The notes: generated by a model not told the origin, from the sequence alone. A stretch of DNA of 48,195 nucleotides from Eubacteriales bacterium (GCA_030526005.1 JAUNDP010000018.1:1-48195), one strand, 5' to 3'. Numbered from the stretch's first letter, positions 1-9,350 are shown. Translations and numbers: made by a program.

Positions 1-49
1 AAAAGTGCCACAAACCCGCATAAACGCTAGGTTTACTAAGCATTTTTGT

Positions 50-1357
50 TTATTCCCACTCGATTGTAGCGTTTGGCTTCGGACTCAAGTCATAGCACAC
101 TCTGTTTACATTTTTTACTTCTTTCATAATGCGGTCTGTAATTTTCAGCAGCACTGGCCAGTCAATCTGCTCGATCGTCGCGCTCATCGCATCTACGGTA
201 TTGACCGCGCGGATGATTACCGGATATTCAAAGCTTCTTGCATTATCTCTGACTCCAACTGATTTGAAATCCGGAACGATTGTAAAGTACTGCCATACTT
301 TCTTATCCAGTCCTGCATTTTTAAATTCTTCTCTCAAAATCGCATCAGATTCTCTGACTGCTTCCAGTCTTTCTTTTGTGATTGCTCCAAGGCAGCGCAC
401 GCCAAGTCCCGGACCTGGGAATGGCTGACGATATACCATATCATTTGGTAGTCCTAATTCGATTCCGCACTGACGCACTTCATCTTTAAACAGCTGTTTT
501 AATGGCTCTACCAGCTGGAACTGCAGATCTTCCGGCAGCCCTCCTACGTTATGATGAGATTTCACCATCTTAGCTGTCTTTGTTCCGCTCTCTACGATAT
601 CAGGATAGATGGTTCCCTGTCCCAGGAAATCAATTCCTTCCAGTTTTCTTGCTTCTTCTTCAAATACACGAATAAATTCTGCACCGATGATTTTTCTTTT
701 CTGTTCCGGATCTGCAACACCTTCCAGTTTTGTCAGGAAGCGTTCAGAAGCATCGACATAAACCAGATTTGCGTCCAGTTGATTGCGGAAGACTTCCACA
801 ACACTTTCAGATTCACCTTTTCTCATCAGCCCATGGTTTACATGAACACATGTCAGCTGTTTTCCGATTGCTTTGATTAAAAGTGCTGCAACAACAGAAC
901 TGTCCACACCGCCAGAGAGCGCCAGCAATACTTTCTTATCGCCAACCTGTTTTCTGACTAACTCTACCTGATCTTCAATGAAGTTTTTCATGTTCCAGTT
1001 CGCCTCAGCCTTGCAGTCTTCAAAGACAAACTTTTTCAAAATTTCCATGACTTTTTCTTCATCTTCTGGAAATGCTTCTAATTTCTGACTGCACAGAGCC
1101 AGTTCATGTGCCACTGCCATAACAGGATATCCACATTCATAAATCTCATGATTTACATCAATGCGCTCTCCGTCTACAATGTGGTTTGGTCCGCCGTAAA
1201 TAATAACACCTTTTACATTTGGCAGCGCTTTTAATTCTTCTGCTGTGATATCATGCGGATAAATTTCACTGTATACGCCAAGAGCTCTGATCTGTCTTGC
1301 CAACACTGTATTCTCTGTGCTTCCCAGGTCTAAAATTACAATCATGTCCTGTTTCAT
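50..1357 (-). CDS. guaA: GMP synthase with degenerate glutaminase domain
   Basis: This protein should convert XMP to GMP in purine synthesis. The ATP-pyrophosphatase half is intact: PP-loop SGGVDSS at residues 148-154, FPGPGLGVRCLG near 313, and a C-terminal dimerisation domain ending in the typical PNATIEWE. The N-terminal class I glutaminase domain is abnormal. It is only about 110 residues long, and the nucleophile motif, normally GxCxG, reads MAVAHE at 80-85, so the catalytic Cys is Ala83. The later His-Glu segment is deleted. Total length is 435 residues against about 515 for normal GuaA. The enzyme probably uses free ammonia or a separate partner (inference). The start follows GGAGG with 10-nt spacing, and the conserved fold makes random decay unlikely. 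Confidence 0.93.
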   Translation of the reverse strand: MKQDMIVILDLGSTENTVLARQIRALGVYSEIYPHDITAEELKALPNVKGVIIYGGPNHIVDGERIDVNHEIYECGYPVMAVAHELALCSQKLEAFPEDEEKVMEILKKFVFEDCKAEANWNMKNFIEDQVELVRKQVGDKKVLLALSGGVDSSVVAALLIKAIGKQLTCVHVNHGLMRKGESESVVEVFRNQLDANLVYVDASERFLTKLEGVADPEQKRKIIGAEFIRVFEEEARKLEGIDFLGQGTIYPDIVESGTKTAKMVKSHHNVGGLPEDLQFQLVEPLKQLFKDEVRQCGIELGLPNDMVYRQPFPGPGLGVRCLGAITKERLEAVRESDAILREEFKNAGLDKKVWQYFTIVPDFKSVGVRDNARSFEYPVIIRAVNTVDAMSATIEQIDWPVLLKITDRIMKEVKNVNRVCYDLSPKPNATIEWE

Positions 1358-1840
1358 CTTATTTTGTCCTCCATTTTACTGTTCTTACTATACAGTCTTC
1401 CAGTAAGTAACTTTCCTCACAGAATGCCATTTGTTCAGAAACATCCTGCCTGTTCTTACAAAGTTTTTTGTAATAGGAATTTTTTATTTTTTCAGTTTAA
1501 GAAATTTCCTATGCGCTTATTATATCATATCTTTTTCCATTAATCAGCACATACTTCACAGCTTTTTCTTAAAATTTATAGTTTTCATATACAATTCCCT
1601 TCTTTTCCTGTTTTAAAAACGACAAATTTTTCGTTTCATTTTCCCAAAATAAATCAAATATTTTATAAAATAGAGTTCAAAAAAATATTTTGCGTCTGCA
1701 TTTTTTATACCAGTCATTTTTCCTGAAAAAATCGCTTCTTTCTTCTTTACTAACTTCCTCTAATCTGCTATAGTAGCAATGCAAAACAGTTTTTTATTAT
1801 TTTCCCAAAATACAATATAAGCAAAAGGATGTTTTTGATT
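1358..1840. promoter_or_regulatory. Divergent AT-rich control region, guaA / MATE
   Basis: This 483-bp gap holds no credible gene. On the minus strand an extended -10 box TGATATAAT (plus 1519-1527) lacks a good -35 and would give guaA a leader of about 155 nt. That leader contains a weak ATAGGAA/TTCCTAT stem near its 5' end, but no riboswitch class was recognised. On the plus strand, TTTACT (1746-1751), 17 bp, then TATAGT (1769-1774) is a plausible promoter for the MATE genes. The remainder is T-rich and featureless. Confidence 0.45.
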
Positions 1841-3238
1841 ATGAAACGTGCAAATGATCTGGGGCGAGATCCGATTCCTTCTCTTGTCCTCAAACTCGCC
1901 ATCCCAACTATGATTGCCCAATTTGTCAATGTTCTTTACAGCATCATTGACCGTATGTACATTGGCAATATCAAGAGAATCGGAAATCTTGCCCTTGCCG
2001 GCGTCGGCATCTGCGGTCCGATTGTCTCTCTTTTGAGTTCTTTTGGAACACTGATTGGTCTGGGTGGCTCTATCTTAATGGCGATGAAGCTTGGAGAGGG
2101 CAACAAAAAGCGCGCCTCTCAGATTCTGTCAAATTGTTTTTTAATGCTGACGGTATTTTCTCTTTTTCTGACCGTTCTTTTTTTGATTTTAAAAGATGAT
2201 CTATTGATGTGGTTTGGAGCAAGTGAGATTACCTTTCCCTATGCAAATACATATTTGACCATCTACACTGCCGGCACTTTTTTCGCTCTGATGGCAATGG
2301 GACTGAATTATTTTATCACCTGTCAGGGCTTTTCCAATATCGGAATGGCGACTGTTGTCGTCGGCGCTGTCACAAATATTGTGCTTGACCCAATCTTTAT
2401 TTTTGGTTTTCATATGGACGTCGCCGGCGCTGCTCTTGCCACAGTAATTGCGCAGTTTGCTTCCTGTGTTTTTGCAGTTGGATTTCTGTTCAGCAAACGT
2501 GTGCCTGTCCGGATTTCTTTCGGAAATTACTCCAAAGCAATCATGAAACGTGTTCTGACACTTGGACTGTCCCCGTTTCTGATTCTTGCGACAGACAGCA
2601 TTATCATCATTGTCCTGAACACCGTACTTCAAAAATATGGCGGTCCCAGTGAAGGCGATATGCTGATCTCATGCGCTACCATCGTGCAGAGTTATCTCAT
2701 GCTCATCACCGGTCCTATGCTCGGCATCAGCGGGGGGACTCAGGCAATCATCAGTTATAATTATGGCGCCCGTGCCTCGGCAAGAGTAAAAAAGGCAGAA
2801 TGGCATATATTAAAACTCTGTCTTATCTTTACCACTATCATGTTTTTGTTTTCACGAATTTTTCCGCAGTATTTTGTCTCTGTCTTTACAAGTGATCCTG
2901 CTTATCAGGAGCTGTCTGTCTGGGGTATCAAAGTATTCACACTGGCAATCATCCCGCTCAGTTTTCAGTATGTATTTGTGGATGGGCTGACAGCGCTGGG
3001 ATGTACAAAGATCTCTTTGTATCTTTCTCTGTTTCGGAAAATTTCGTATGTGCTGTTCACCATTTTTATTCCGATGTTTTTTGCAGCTAAAGATGCTTTT
3101 TACGCACAGCCTCTCGCTGATCTTCTCAGTTCCATTCAATCAGCCATCGTATTTCTGATTGTATTGAATCCATATTTGAAGCGAAGAGAAGAAAAGATTC
3201 CTGTCTCAGAAGCAGAACAGATCTCGTCTTCTGTTTAA
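1841..3238 (+). CDS. MATE family multidrug/cation exporter, first of pair
   Basis: This is an integral membrane antiporter of the MATE family, which expels cationic drugs or other organic compounds using Na+ or H+ gradients. About 12 hydrophobic helices are visible. The first helix carries the family pattern PTMIAQFVNVLYSIIDRMYIG, including the Asp-Arg after the membrane segment, and the second half repeats it weakly, as expected for the internal MATE duplication. An upstream in-frame ATG at 1829 overlaps the AAAAGGA ribosome site, so the ATG at 1841, 11 nt after it, is preferred (465 residues). A second MATE gene follows after 29 bp, so the two are probably co-transcribed. The substrate cannot be read from sequence. 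Confidence 0.9.
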   Translation: MKRANDLGRDPIPSLVLKLAIPTMIAQFVNVLYSIIDRMYIGNIKRIGNLALAGVGICGPIVSLLSSFGTLIGLGGSILMAMKLGEGNKKRASQILSNCFLMLTVFSLFLTVLFLILKDDLLMWFGASEITFPYANTYLTIYTAGTFFALMAMGLNYFITCQGFSNIGMATVVVGAVTNIVLDPIFIFGFHMDVAGAALATVIAQFASCVFAVGFLFSKRVPVRISFGNYSKAIMKRVLTLGLSPFLILATDSIIIIVLNTVLQKYGGPSEGDMLISCATIVQSYLMLITGPMLGISGGTQAIISYNYGARASARVKKAEWHILKLCLIFTTIMFLFSRIFPQYFVSVFTSDPAYQELSVWGIKVFTLAIIPLSFQYVFVDGLTALGCTKISLYLSLFRKISYVLFTIFIPMFFAAKDAFYAQPLADLLSSIQSAIVFLIVLNPYLKRREEKIPVSEAEQISSSV

Positions 3239-3267
3239 TTTTTTTAGTAAAAGGGAGGAGAATTTAT

Positions 3268-4611
3268 ATGAGTCACACTACTTCATCCATGACAGAGGGA
3301 TCTATATGGAAAAAAATTACTTTTTTCGCTCTCCCTCTTTTCATGAGTTCTTTATTTCAACAGCTGTACAATGTAGCCGATTCCCTGATTGTGGGAAATT
3401 TTCTGGGAAGCGACGCCTTGGCTGCTGTCAGCTCCTCCGGCAGCGTCATCTTTTTGATGATCGGTTTTTTTAACGGTCTCTCTGCCGGAGCCGGCGTTGT
3501 CATTGCGCGCTATTATGGAAGTAAAAGTAAAGAGAATCTGCAGCAAGCCATTCATTCCACATTAGCGCTGGGCATTGTTTGTGCATTGTTTTTAACTGTA
3601 ATCGGATTGCTTTTGACACCGCAGATTTTAGTCTGGATGGATACGCCAGAGGATATTCTTTCAAGCTCCATTGTATATCTTCGGATTTATTTTTTGGGTT
3701 CTCTCGGCTTTGTGCTGTACAATAACTGTGTCAGTATTTTTCAGGCTGTCGGTGACAGTTATCACCCTTTGATCTACCTGATCGTTTCCTCTGTCACGAA
3801 TATTGCGCTCGATATCCTTTTTATCGCAGTGCTGAAGCTTGGAGTTGGTTCTGCCGCCTGCGCCACAATAATCTCTGAATTTATAAGCGCTTTTCTCTGC
3901 CTGCATAAACTTTCCAGAAGTCCGGAAGAATACCGCATCTCACTGAAAAAAATCCGGTTCCACGGGTCTGTTTTGAAACTGATCGTCTCAAATGGTCTGC
4001 CGGCAGCGTTTCAAAATTCCATTATTTCTTTCGCAAATGTGATTGTGCAGTCCACCATTAACAGTTTCGGAAAGATGGCTGTCGCTGGATGCGGTTCTTA
4101 TTCCAAGATTGAAGGCTTCGGTTTTCTGCCCATTACCTGTTTTTCACTTGCCCTGACTACATTTATCAGTCAGAATCTGGGAGCAAAAAAATATGACCGT
4201 GTAAAAAAAGGAGCCATGTTCGCAATCCCATGCGCCGTGCTCCTTGCCGAATTCGTCGGCATCTGTATCTATATACTTTCTCCTGTTCTGATCTCTGCAT
4301 TCAACAGCGATCCGGCCGTGGTTGCCTACGGGGTAGCACAGGCGAGAACCGTCACTCTTTTTTATTTTCTGCTCTCTTTTTCTCACTGTATTGGTGGAAT
4401 TCTCAGAGGAGCAGGCCGTTCTACTGTGCCGATGCTCGTCATGATGATCTGCTGGTGTGTCATCCGTGTCACTTATATTGTCGTGGCTGTCCGCCTGAGA
4501 CCTGTCATTGATACGGTGTTCTGGGCATATCCTCTGACCTGGGGACTGAGTTCCCTTGTCTTTTTGATCTATTTCTTAAAAGTAGACTGGATGCACGGAA
4601 AAGAATTTTAA
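3268..4611 (+). CDS. MATE family exporter, second of pair
   Basis: This is a second, clearly divergent MATE transporter of 447 residues with about 12 membrane helices. The helix 1 region reads FFALPLFMSSLFQQLYNVADS, with the family's LFQQLYNVxD signature. The ribosome site GGGAGGAG lies at a good distance from the ATG. It shares an operon with the upstream MATE gene. A long two-tier hairpin ends the unit about 20 bp after the stop. MATE proteins normally act as monomers, so the pair may simply serve different substrates. A dedicated complex is not implied by the sequence. Confidence 0.9.
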   Translation: MSHTTSSMTEGSIWKKITFFALPLFMSSLFQQLYNVADSLIVGNFLGSDALAAVSSSGSVIFLMIGFFNGLSAGAGVVIARYYGSKSKENLQQAIHSTLALGIVCALFLTVIGLLLTPQILVWMDTPEDILSSSIVYLRIYFLGSLGFVLYNNCVSIFQAVGDSYHPLIYLIVSSVTNIALDILFIAVLKLGVGSAACATIISEFISAFLCLHKLSRSPEEYRISLKKIRFHGSVLKLIVSNGLPAAFQNSIISFANVIVQSTINSFGKMAVAGCGSYSKIEGFGFLPITCFSLALTTFISQNLGAKKYDRVKKGAMFAIPCAVLLAEFVGICIYILSPVLISAFNSDPAVVAYGVAQARTVTLFYFLLSFSHCIGGILRGAGRSTVPMLVMMICWCVIRVTYIVVAVRLRPVIDTVFWAYPLTWGLSSLVFLIYFLKVDWMHGKEF

Positions 4612-4629
4612 AAATTTGATTGTAACACA

Positions 4630-4695
4630 AAAAGGATGCTGCAGGCACCTTCTCTGATGTCTCAGAGATTTTTGTCCACAGCATCCTTTTCTACT
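4630..4695. terminator. Bidirectional intrinsic terminator
   Basis: A 12-bp stem AAAGGATGCTG-type arm (4630-4641) pairs with 4679-4690. Inside it is a second stem, TCTCTGA (4651-4657) with TCAGAGA (4662-4668). T-rich sequence on the plus side and A-rich sequence on the other suit termination of both convergent genes. Confidence 0.75.
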
Positions 4696-4915
4696 TTTTT
4701 ATCGGCGTACACAGATCCATCATGACTATTTCCTGATTCTCCGGCATCATTCCATTTTGTGCCGAATGGTCAATCAAGGTTTCCGCCGTTCCAAAAATCT
4801 GTTCCTCATACTCTGATGTTTCTGATTTTTTGGCTTCTCTTTTCTTTTCCAGATACATAAAAATAATCAGCGATATAACAATAATCGCAAGTGAGATATT
4901 TTTCAGATCAATCAT
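4691..4915 (-). CDS. Small single-pass membrane protein, unknown function
   Basis: This 74-residue protein is not recognised as a family member. Residues 6-22 form one hydrophobic helix (ISLAIIVISLIIFMYLE), followed by a basic patch KKREAKK that predicts a cytoplasmic C-terminal tail, then an acidic, Met-rich tail. A GGGGGATAAGGT stretch precedes the ATG and the gene ends exactly at a bidirectional terminator, which supports a real gene. It is convergent with the MATE pair. Short length and lack of a recognised family keep confidence moderate. Confidence 0.5.
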   Translation of the reverse strand: MIDLKNISLAIIVISLIIFMYLEKKREAKKSETSEYEEQIFGTAETLIDHSAQNGMMPENQEIVMMDLCTPIKK

Positions 4916-5161
4916 ACCTTATCCCCCATTCACATTTTTAAAAACCCCCGTTTTACTGAATACTGCTTATGTCTCCACGATATGCCCGCTCTCTTTGTCT
5001 GCATCTTTATGGTTAACATAATAATTTTTATATACTTCTTTTATAATATAGATATTATCGCAATAATTCTTCTACAAATCAATATAGTTCTGTGAAATTT
5101 AAGAAAGCTAAATGATTTCCTAAAAAATATATATAAATTTTTAAGAAACGCAATGACACAT
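4916..5161. other. AT-rich intergenic region without clear genes
   Basis: Nothing coding is visible. The sequence is very AT-rich from about 5015 to 5155. Short TATAAT-like strings occur on both strands (for example around 5041-5050), but no paired -35 box convinces. It should contain the promoter for the small membrane protein on the minus strand. Confidence 0.35.
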
Positions 5162-5191
5162 TTACAAGGTATCAAAATACTCTTTCATCTC
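5162..5191 (-). pseudogene. Relic tail of a YesN-type response regulator
   Basis: Read on the minus strand these ten codons encode EMKEYFDTL and a stop, identical in protein to the last residues of the intact regulator that ends 66 bp away (5228-5257). The 31-bp copies differ at three bases, and all three changes are synonymous (GAG/GAA, ACC/ACT, TTG/CTG). Upstream of the ten codons the match is lost. This looks like the surviving 3' end of a diverged paralogue lost by deletion. Confidence 0.6.
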
Positions 5192-5227
5192 TGCGCTTCT
5201 CCTTCTGCCGGCGCCATCTCTGAAAAT

Positions 5228-6790
5228 TTACAGAGTATCAAAATATTCTTTCATCTCCCCTACGGTCATTCCTGTATTTTTCTTAAATACTTTATAAAAA
5301 TAAGTAGGATTGAGATAGCCGACTCTCTCTCCGATGTCTTTAATCCGCACATCTTTTTGTCTCAGCATTAAAATTGCCTCCCGAATTCGTATATCTGTCA
5401 GCATCTCCACAAATGTGCTGTTATTTTTTTGTTTTAACAGCCGGCTCAGATAAAAGGAACTGATGCCTGCATATTCTGCCACCTCATCAAGAGAAATATC
5501 TTTCATGTAATTCTGCTCCATATAAAGAATCGCTTTTTCTTCATAAGAAGTATGTTTTTCCTCTTTTTTTATCTTTCTCTGAAACTGTCGTATGATCTGT
5601 ACTGCCTGTGTCATCATTTCTTCTTCCTTTTGGCACTCCTGCATTTTTTTCAAAATATCCTGATAAGAGAACTGGCAGAACATATCCAGTTCATTTTTAT
5701 CATGAAGTTTTTTGTATACGTCCATCAGAAATGAAATCATTTCCATCTGTATGTTTTCTCTGTTCCAGTTCCCTCTTAAGATCTGCTCCAGTTTCTTTTT
5801 CAGCTTCCTATAAATTTCATCCATTTCATTGTCCAGAAGTTTGGATACGATTTCTTCCACAAATTCTTCCTGAAAAATCGTCTGCCTGCTGACTGCATTT
5901 CCTTTTTCATAAAAGATTACAGGCTTTGCAGACTGTGACACTGCAATTTTACTCTCCCGCAAGGCTTCCCCCAATTTTTCAAATTCATATTTCCATCTGC
6001 TCACTCCGAAGCGCATCTGTGTCTCTTCCTGCTCAAAAATCTTTTTATTTAATACCTGCAGCAGATTTTCCATCCATTCTCTGTAATTTTCTTCTGTCAT
6101 CTGATTTCCGGCAAGAAAATGGAGATATAGTACATTTTGGTATCGTCTTATCTGAAAACGGCAGAATTTTTTTAATTCTGCGCGAATGATCTGTTCTATT
6201 TTTTTCAGACGTATATGATCTCTTTTCTCTGTCATCACTGCCGTCACAAACACACTTCCTCTGTATACCATCTTTTCATTTTTTAAATAGAGTAAGAAAC
6301 TTTTTTCACTCGGTGTTCCCAGAATAATGGAAGACATCATCTCTTCTTCTATAATCTCTTTCATCTGGTCAATCATCTCCGTGGACACTTTCGTCTTCTG
6401 ATCTGCTTCTTTTTCCTGATCGATCATCTGGCACACCCTTTTGATTGTCTGACAAAATTTTTCCTGATCCGTTGGTTTTAAAATATAGTCGCACGCTCCC
6501 AGTACAATCGCTTTTTGTATCAGTGCAAAGTCGCTGTATGCCGTGTTAATAATCATTTTAACAGAAAGGGATTTCAATTTTAAAATTTCAAGCGCTTCCA
6601 GTCCATTTAATCCTGGCATGTTAATATCGACAATCGCAATATCCGGTTTATTTTCTGTGACGCTTCTGATCAAGTCTACCCCATTGTATACACTAGGCAG
6701 GATCTCAACGTCTTCAAAATAATTTCTCATCATCATTTCCAAGCCCTGACACTCAATCGGCTCATCATCTGCTATCAAAACACGATACAT
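5228..6790 (-). CDS. AraC-type response regulator (YesN-like), sensor module 1
   Basis: This is a cytoplasmic DNA-binding response regulator. The receiver domain (residues 1-120) has acidic residues ADDE at 7-10, phospho-acceptor Asp55 in IVDINMPG, and the conserved Lys in ILKPTD. A variable middle region (about 150-410) resembles the long linker of YesN proteins. The C-terminal 100 residues form an AraC-type double helix-turn-helix with SSFYLSRLLKQKN and VGYLNPTYFYKVFKKNTG. A TTG nine bases upstream is possible, but ATG at 6790 has the better spacing to AAAGGAG (520 residues). It is the last gene of a binding protein-kinase-regulator operon. Its target genes are unknown; the closest hydrolase is the secreted esterase at 9590. 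Confidence 0.9.
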   Translation of the reverse strand: MYRVLIADDEPIECQGLEMMMRNYFEDVEILPSVYNGVDLIRSVTENKPDIAIVDINMPGLNGLEALEILKLKSLSVKMIINTAYSDFALIQKAIVLGACDYILKPTDQEKFCQTIKRVCQMIDQEKEADQKTKVSTEMIDQMKEIIEEEMMSSIILGTPSEKSFLLYLKNEKMVYRGSVFVTAVMTEKRDHIRLKKIEQIIRAELKKFCRFQIRRYQNVLYLHFLAGNQMTEENYREWMENLLQVLNKKIFEQEETQMRFGVSRWKYEFEKLGEALRESKIAVSQSAKPVIFYEKGNAVSRQTIFQEEFVEEIVSKLLDNEMDEIYRKLKKKLEQILRGNWNRENIQMEMISFLMDVYKKLHDKNELDMFCQFSYQDILKKMQECQKEEEMMTQAVQIIRQFQRKIKKEEKHTSYEEKAILYMEQNYMKDISLDEVAEYAGISSFYLSRLLKQKNNSTFVEMLTDIRIREAILMLRQKDVRIKDIGERVGYLNPTYFYKVFKKNTGMTVGEMKEYFDTL

Positions 6791-6821
6791 TTTTCTCAAA
6801 ACTCCTTTCCCGCATAGATTT

Positions 6822-8345
6822 TCACCTGCTCTCCCACGGCATTCTGATCACAATTTTTGTCTTTACCATCGGAATGCTTTCCATCTCAAATGATGCCTTC
6901 TCTCCATAAAATAGTTTAATCCTCATGTATACATTTGCAAGCCCTATTTTTTCTCTCTGCATCTTTGGGCAGTCGAGGTCTTTTCTGATCTTTTCTATCT
7001 GTTCCTGTGTTATTCCATACCCATTGTCCTCCACAGAAATCTCCCCCATTTTTCTTTCCAGATCGTATTTTGTCCGTATTTTGATCTGACCGTCTTTCAG
7101 ATATCCGCCTACTCCATGTGTAATTGCATTTTCCACTAAAGGCTGAAGAATCAGACACGGTACCTGTATCTGATGAAACCGCTCGTCCAAATCAAACTCA
7201 AAAGAAATCCGATCCCCAAACCGCTGTTCCTGAAGGTAGACATAATTCCCTAGCATTTCCATCTCCCGTGCTAATGTCACAGACTTTCCCATATAATCTA
7301 AGCTGTATCGCAGAAGCTGGGCTGTCTTCTGGAGCAAAAAGACGGTCTTATCTGAATCTCCCATATATGCCGTCTTTGAAATCATATTTAAAGTATTGAA
7401 TAAAAAATGCGGATTCATCTGCATCTGAAGCGCTTTCAGCTCACTTGTCCGCAGCAGATTTGTAATCCGAAGATTCTCCAGTTCTTTTTCACGAAGCGCT
7501 ACCTTTGCACTGGCATTTTCTTCGATCTCCTGCATTTGCTGTTTGATCTTTGCAATCATAGTATTAAATGCGTGAACCATCAGCTGCATTTCTGCGTCGA
7601 TCTTCTCTCCTGTGATTTCCACACACTGAAACTGCAAAAGTTTCCCTGATAAGATCTCCCCGGATGCCTTTGTCAGCGCATCAATCGCAATATTAATCTT
7701 ATTTGCCAGTTTTCTGGCATATGCCAGTCCTATGCCAAGCAATAAAAGAAGCATCGCACTCAGCTCTATATAATAAAAATATTCTCTTTCATTCATCATT
7801 TTTTTCTCTGCGCCGATGTCTTCCATCATCTCCATCTCCAGCGTCTTAAATTCATTGTAGATTGTCTGATAAACATTCTGCATTTTTTCATATTCCTGAT
7901 TGATCTTTGAGGCAAGCTCCGGCTGCATTCTTTCCTGTTGTACCTGTCCCATATATCTGTATACGCACTCCAGTGATTCCTCATATGTTCGGATCATCCC
8001 TTTTACATCGGTTACATCCCTTTGGAATACCGTATTTTCTTTTCTGCCGCTCAATTTATTCAAAAAGTCATTCATCTTCACCCGACACGATTCCATACTC
8101 TTTTTTTCTTCTTCGCTGCCTTTCTGTGTATACGCTCTCACATATCCATTCAGCTCGTCGAGCTGGAAATAAAACTGATTCAGATTTAAAAGCTGTTCCA
8201 TGCTTCTTTCGTAGTTTTGCTTTATCGCCATATGGACCATGATTGTGACACCGTTCAGCAGGATTGCGATTCCAAGAGTAAGCGCAAAAAACTGCATCAG
8301 TCTCTGTTTCGTTGTTGTATCTGTTTTTTTTAATAAATATGCCAT
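6822..8345 (-). CDS. LytS/YesM-type sensor histidine kinase, module 1
   Basis: This is a membrane histidine kinase of the His_kinase/HATPase_c (LytS/YesM) class. It has a membrane helix near residues 18-36, an extracytoplasmic helical region (about 40-190), a second helix (about 192-210), and a HAMP-like and coiled segment. The phospho-acceptor motif MQMNPHFLFNTLN has His313. The ATP-binding domain shows LVENAITHG and VEDNGYGI. The start overlaps the binding-protein gene by 16 bp and is preceded by AGGGGGGC, so translation is coupled. The gene order matches XylFII-LytS-YesN sensors, in which a sugar-binding protein signals through the kinase ectodomain. The ligand is unknown. Confidence 0.9.
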   Translation of the reverse strand: MAYLLKKTDTTTKQRLMQFFALTLGIAILLNGVTIMVHMAIKQNYERSMEQLLNLNQFYFQLDELNGYVRAYTQKGSEEEKKSMESCRVKMNDFLNKLSGRKENTVFQRDVTDVKGMIRTYEESLECVYRYMGQVQQERMQPELASKINQEYEKMQNVYQTIYNEFKTLEMEMMEDIGAEKKMMNEREYFYYIELSAMLLLLLGIGLAYARKLANKINIAIDALTKASGEILSGKLLQFQCVEITGEKIDAEMQLMVHAFNTMIAKIKQQMQEIEENASAKVALREKELENLRITNLLRTSELKALQMQMNPHFLFNTLNMISKTAYMGDSDKTVFLLQKTAQLLRYSLDYMGKSVTLAREMEMLGNYVYLQEQRFGDRISFEFDLDERFHQIQVPCLILQPLVENAITHGVGGYLKDGQIKIRTKYDLERKMGEISVEDNGYGITQEQIEKIRKDLDCPKMQREKIGLANVYMRIKLFYGEKASFEMESIPMVKTKIVIRMPWESR

Positions 8346-9310
8346 TGCGCCCCCCTGCCTTTATTTATTTCCATCTCATCTATATTCTCTTTCTTTATAC
8401 TTTTTATTTCTGTATAATCGACAGGCAAAACTTCCTTATCTTCCATTGAATTTTTGATCGCTTTCACTGCCCGATATCCCATTTCATAAGAATTTTGATA
8501 GATAGTTGAATACAATATTCCATTTTCAATATCTTCTCTTTTTAATTCGCTGACCCCAAATCCTACTACTTTCACATCATCATACTCCCCTTCTGCATCT
8601 TTTATAATCTGTGCAATGCTTGTCGCCCCATATCCTTCCGCACAAAAAACAGCCGTCAGATCTTGTTCCTCTTCCAGCATCTGTGAGATCCTTTCATTTA
8701 GGATCCGAACATCTGAATTTCCTTCCAGTATTTTTATTATCTTTAATTCCGGATACGGTGCAATCGCTTCCTGAAACCCTTCCATCCGTTCTTTCTGATT
8801 CTGTGCCTCCATCTTTGAGACAATCACAGCCATCTTTCCTTTTCCCCCTGTGATTTCAATGATATCCTTCCCTGCCATCTTTCCCGCTTCATAGTTATCT
8901 GTTCCGATATAGCAAAGCTTCTGTACCTCTTCCATATCGCTGTCCACAAGAACAACGCGGATTCCTTCCTTATCGGCCTTTTCAAGAAGAGCCCGTACTT
9001 CATCGGATTCGCCTATTCCTGCAGTCACAATTCCATCCACTTTGGCATAGATTGCACTTTCAATCGCCTGAATCTGTTTTTCTGTCTCCATTTTTGTAAA
9101 TCCCACACATTTTGTGCTGATTCCAAGATCATTTCCTGCTTTTGTAACCCCATTTGCCATGCTTCCCCAATACGCTTCATTTGCAAACGGTGCAATCAAA
9201 GTTACTCTTGGCTTTTCTTCTTCTATTTTTATATGCTCTTCCATCGTTCCAAAGATAGCCGCATTGACTGTCAGAAAAAGAACCAGCAGGATCATAATTC
9301 CTTTTTTCAC
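8330..9310 (-). CDS. Membrane-anchored sugar-binding-protein-like sensor, module 1
   Basis: This is a type I periplasmic-binding-protein fold of the ribose/xylose family (326 residues). The N-terminal hydrophobic helix (about 5-21) lacks a lipobox Cys, so it is a signal anchor or a cleaved signal. Core motifs are APFANEAYWGSMANG, VDGIVTAG, VDSDM, IGTDNYEAGKMAG and VVGFG, typical of RbsB/XylF-like proteins. The start is a GTG 9 nt after GGAGG. No permease or ATPase gene adjoins, and the stop overlaps the kinase gene, so a sensory role like XylFII in the XylFII-LytS-YesN system is likely (inference). The bound ligand, probably a small sugar, cannot be told. Confidence 0.87.
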   Translation of the reverse strand: MKKGIMILLVLFLTVNAAIFGTMEEHIKIEEEKPRVTLIAPFANEAYWGSMANGVTKAGNDLGISTKCVGFTKMETEKQIQAIESAIYAKVDGIVTAGIGESDEVRALLEKADKEGIRVVLVDSDMEEVQKLCYIGTDNYEAGKMAGKDIIEITGGKGKMAVIVSKMEAQNQKERMEGFQEAIAPYPELKIIKILEGNSDVRILNERISQMLEEEQDLTAVFCAEGYGATSIAQIIKDAEGEYDDVKVVGFGVSELKREDIENGILYSTIYQNSYEMGYRAVKAIKNSMEDKEVLPVDYTEIKSIKKENIDEMEINKGRGAQWHIY

Positions 9311-9350
9311 CCAGATATCCTCCCTCGTTTCTGTTCTATTTTAAATTGCT

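Noticed and set aside
1-49. AAACC...GGTTT imperfect hairpin downstream of guaA on the minus strand
   Set aside because: The stem is short, the loop long and no U-run follows directly; not a convincing terminator at the window edge.
1358-1512. Possible purine or other riboswitch in the long guaA leader
   Set aside because: None of the conserved purine-riboswitch core sequences is present; only a weak 7-bp stem was seen.
1431-1616. 61-residue plus-strand frame rich in Phe and Ile
   Set aside because: Composition follows the T-rich DNA, no ribosome site, and it lies across the guaA leader.
5153-5371. 72-residue plus-strand frame over the regulator tail and its relic
   Set aside because: It is the antisense shadow of the repeated regulator end.
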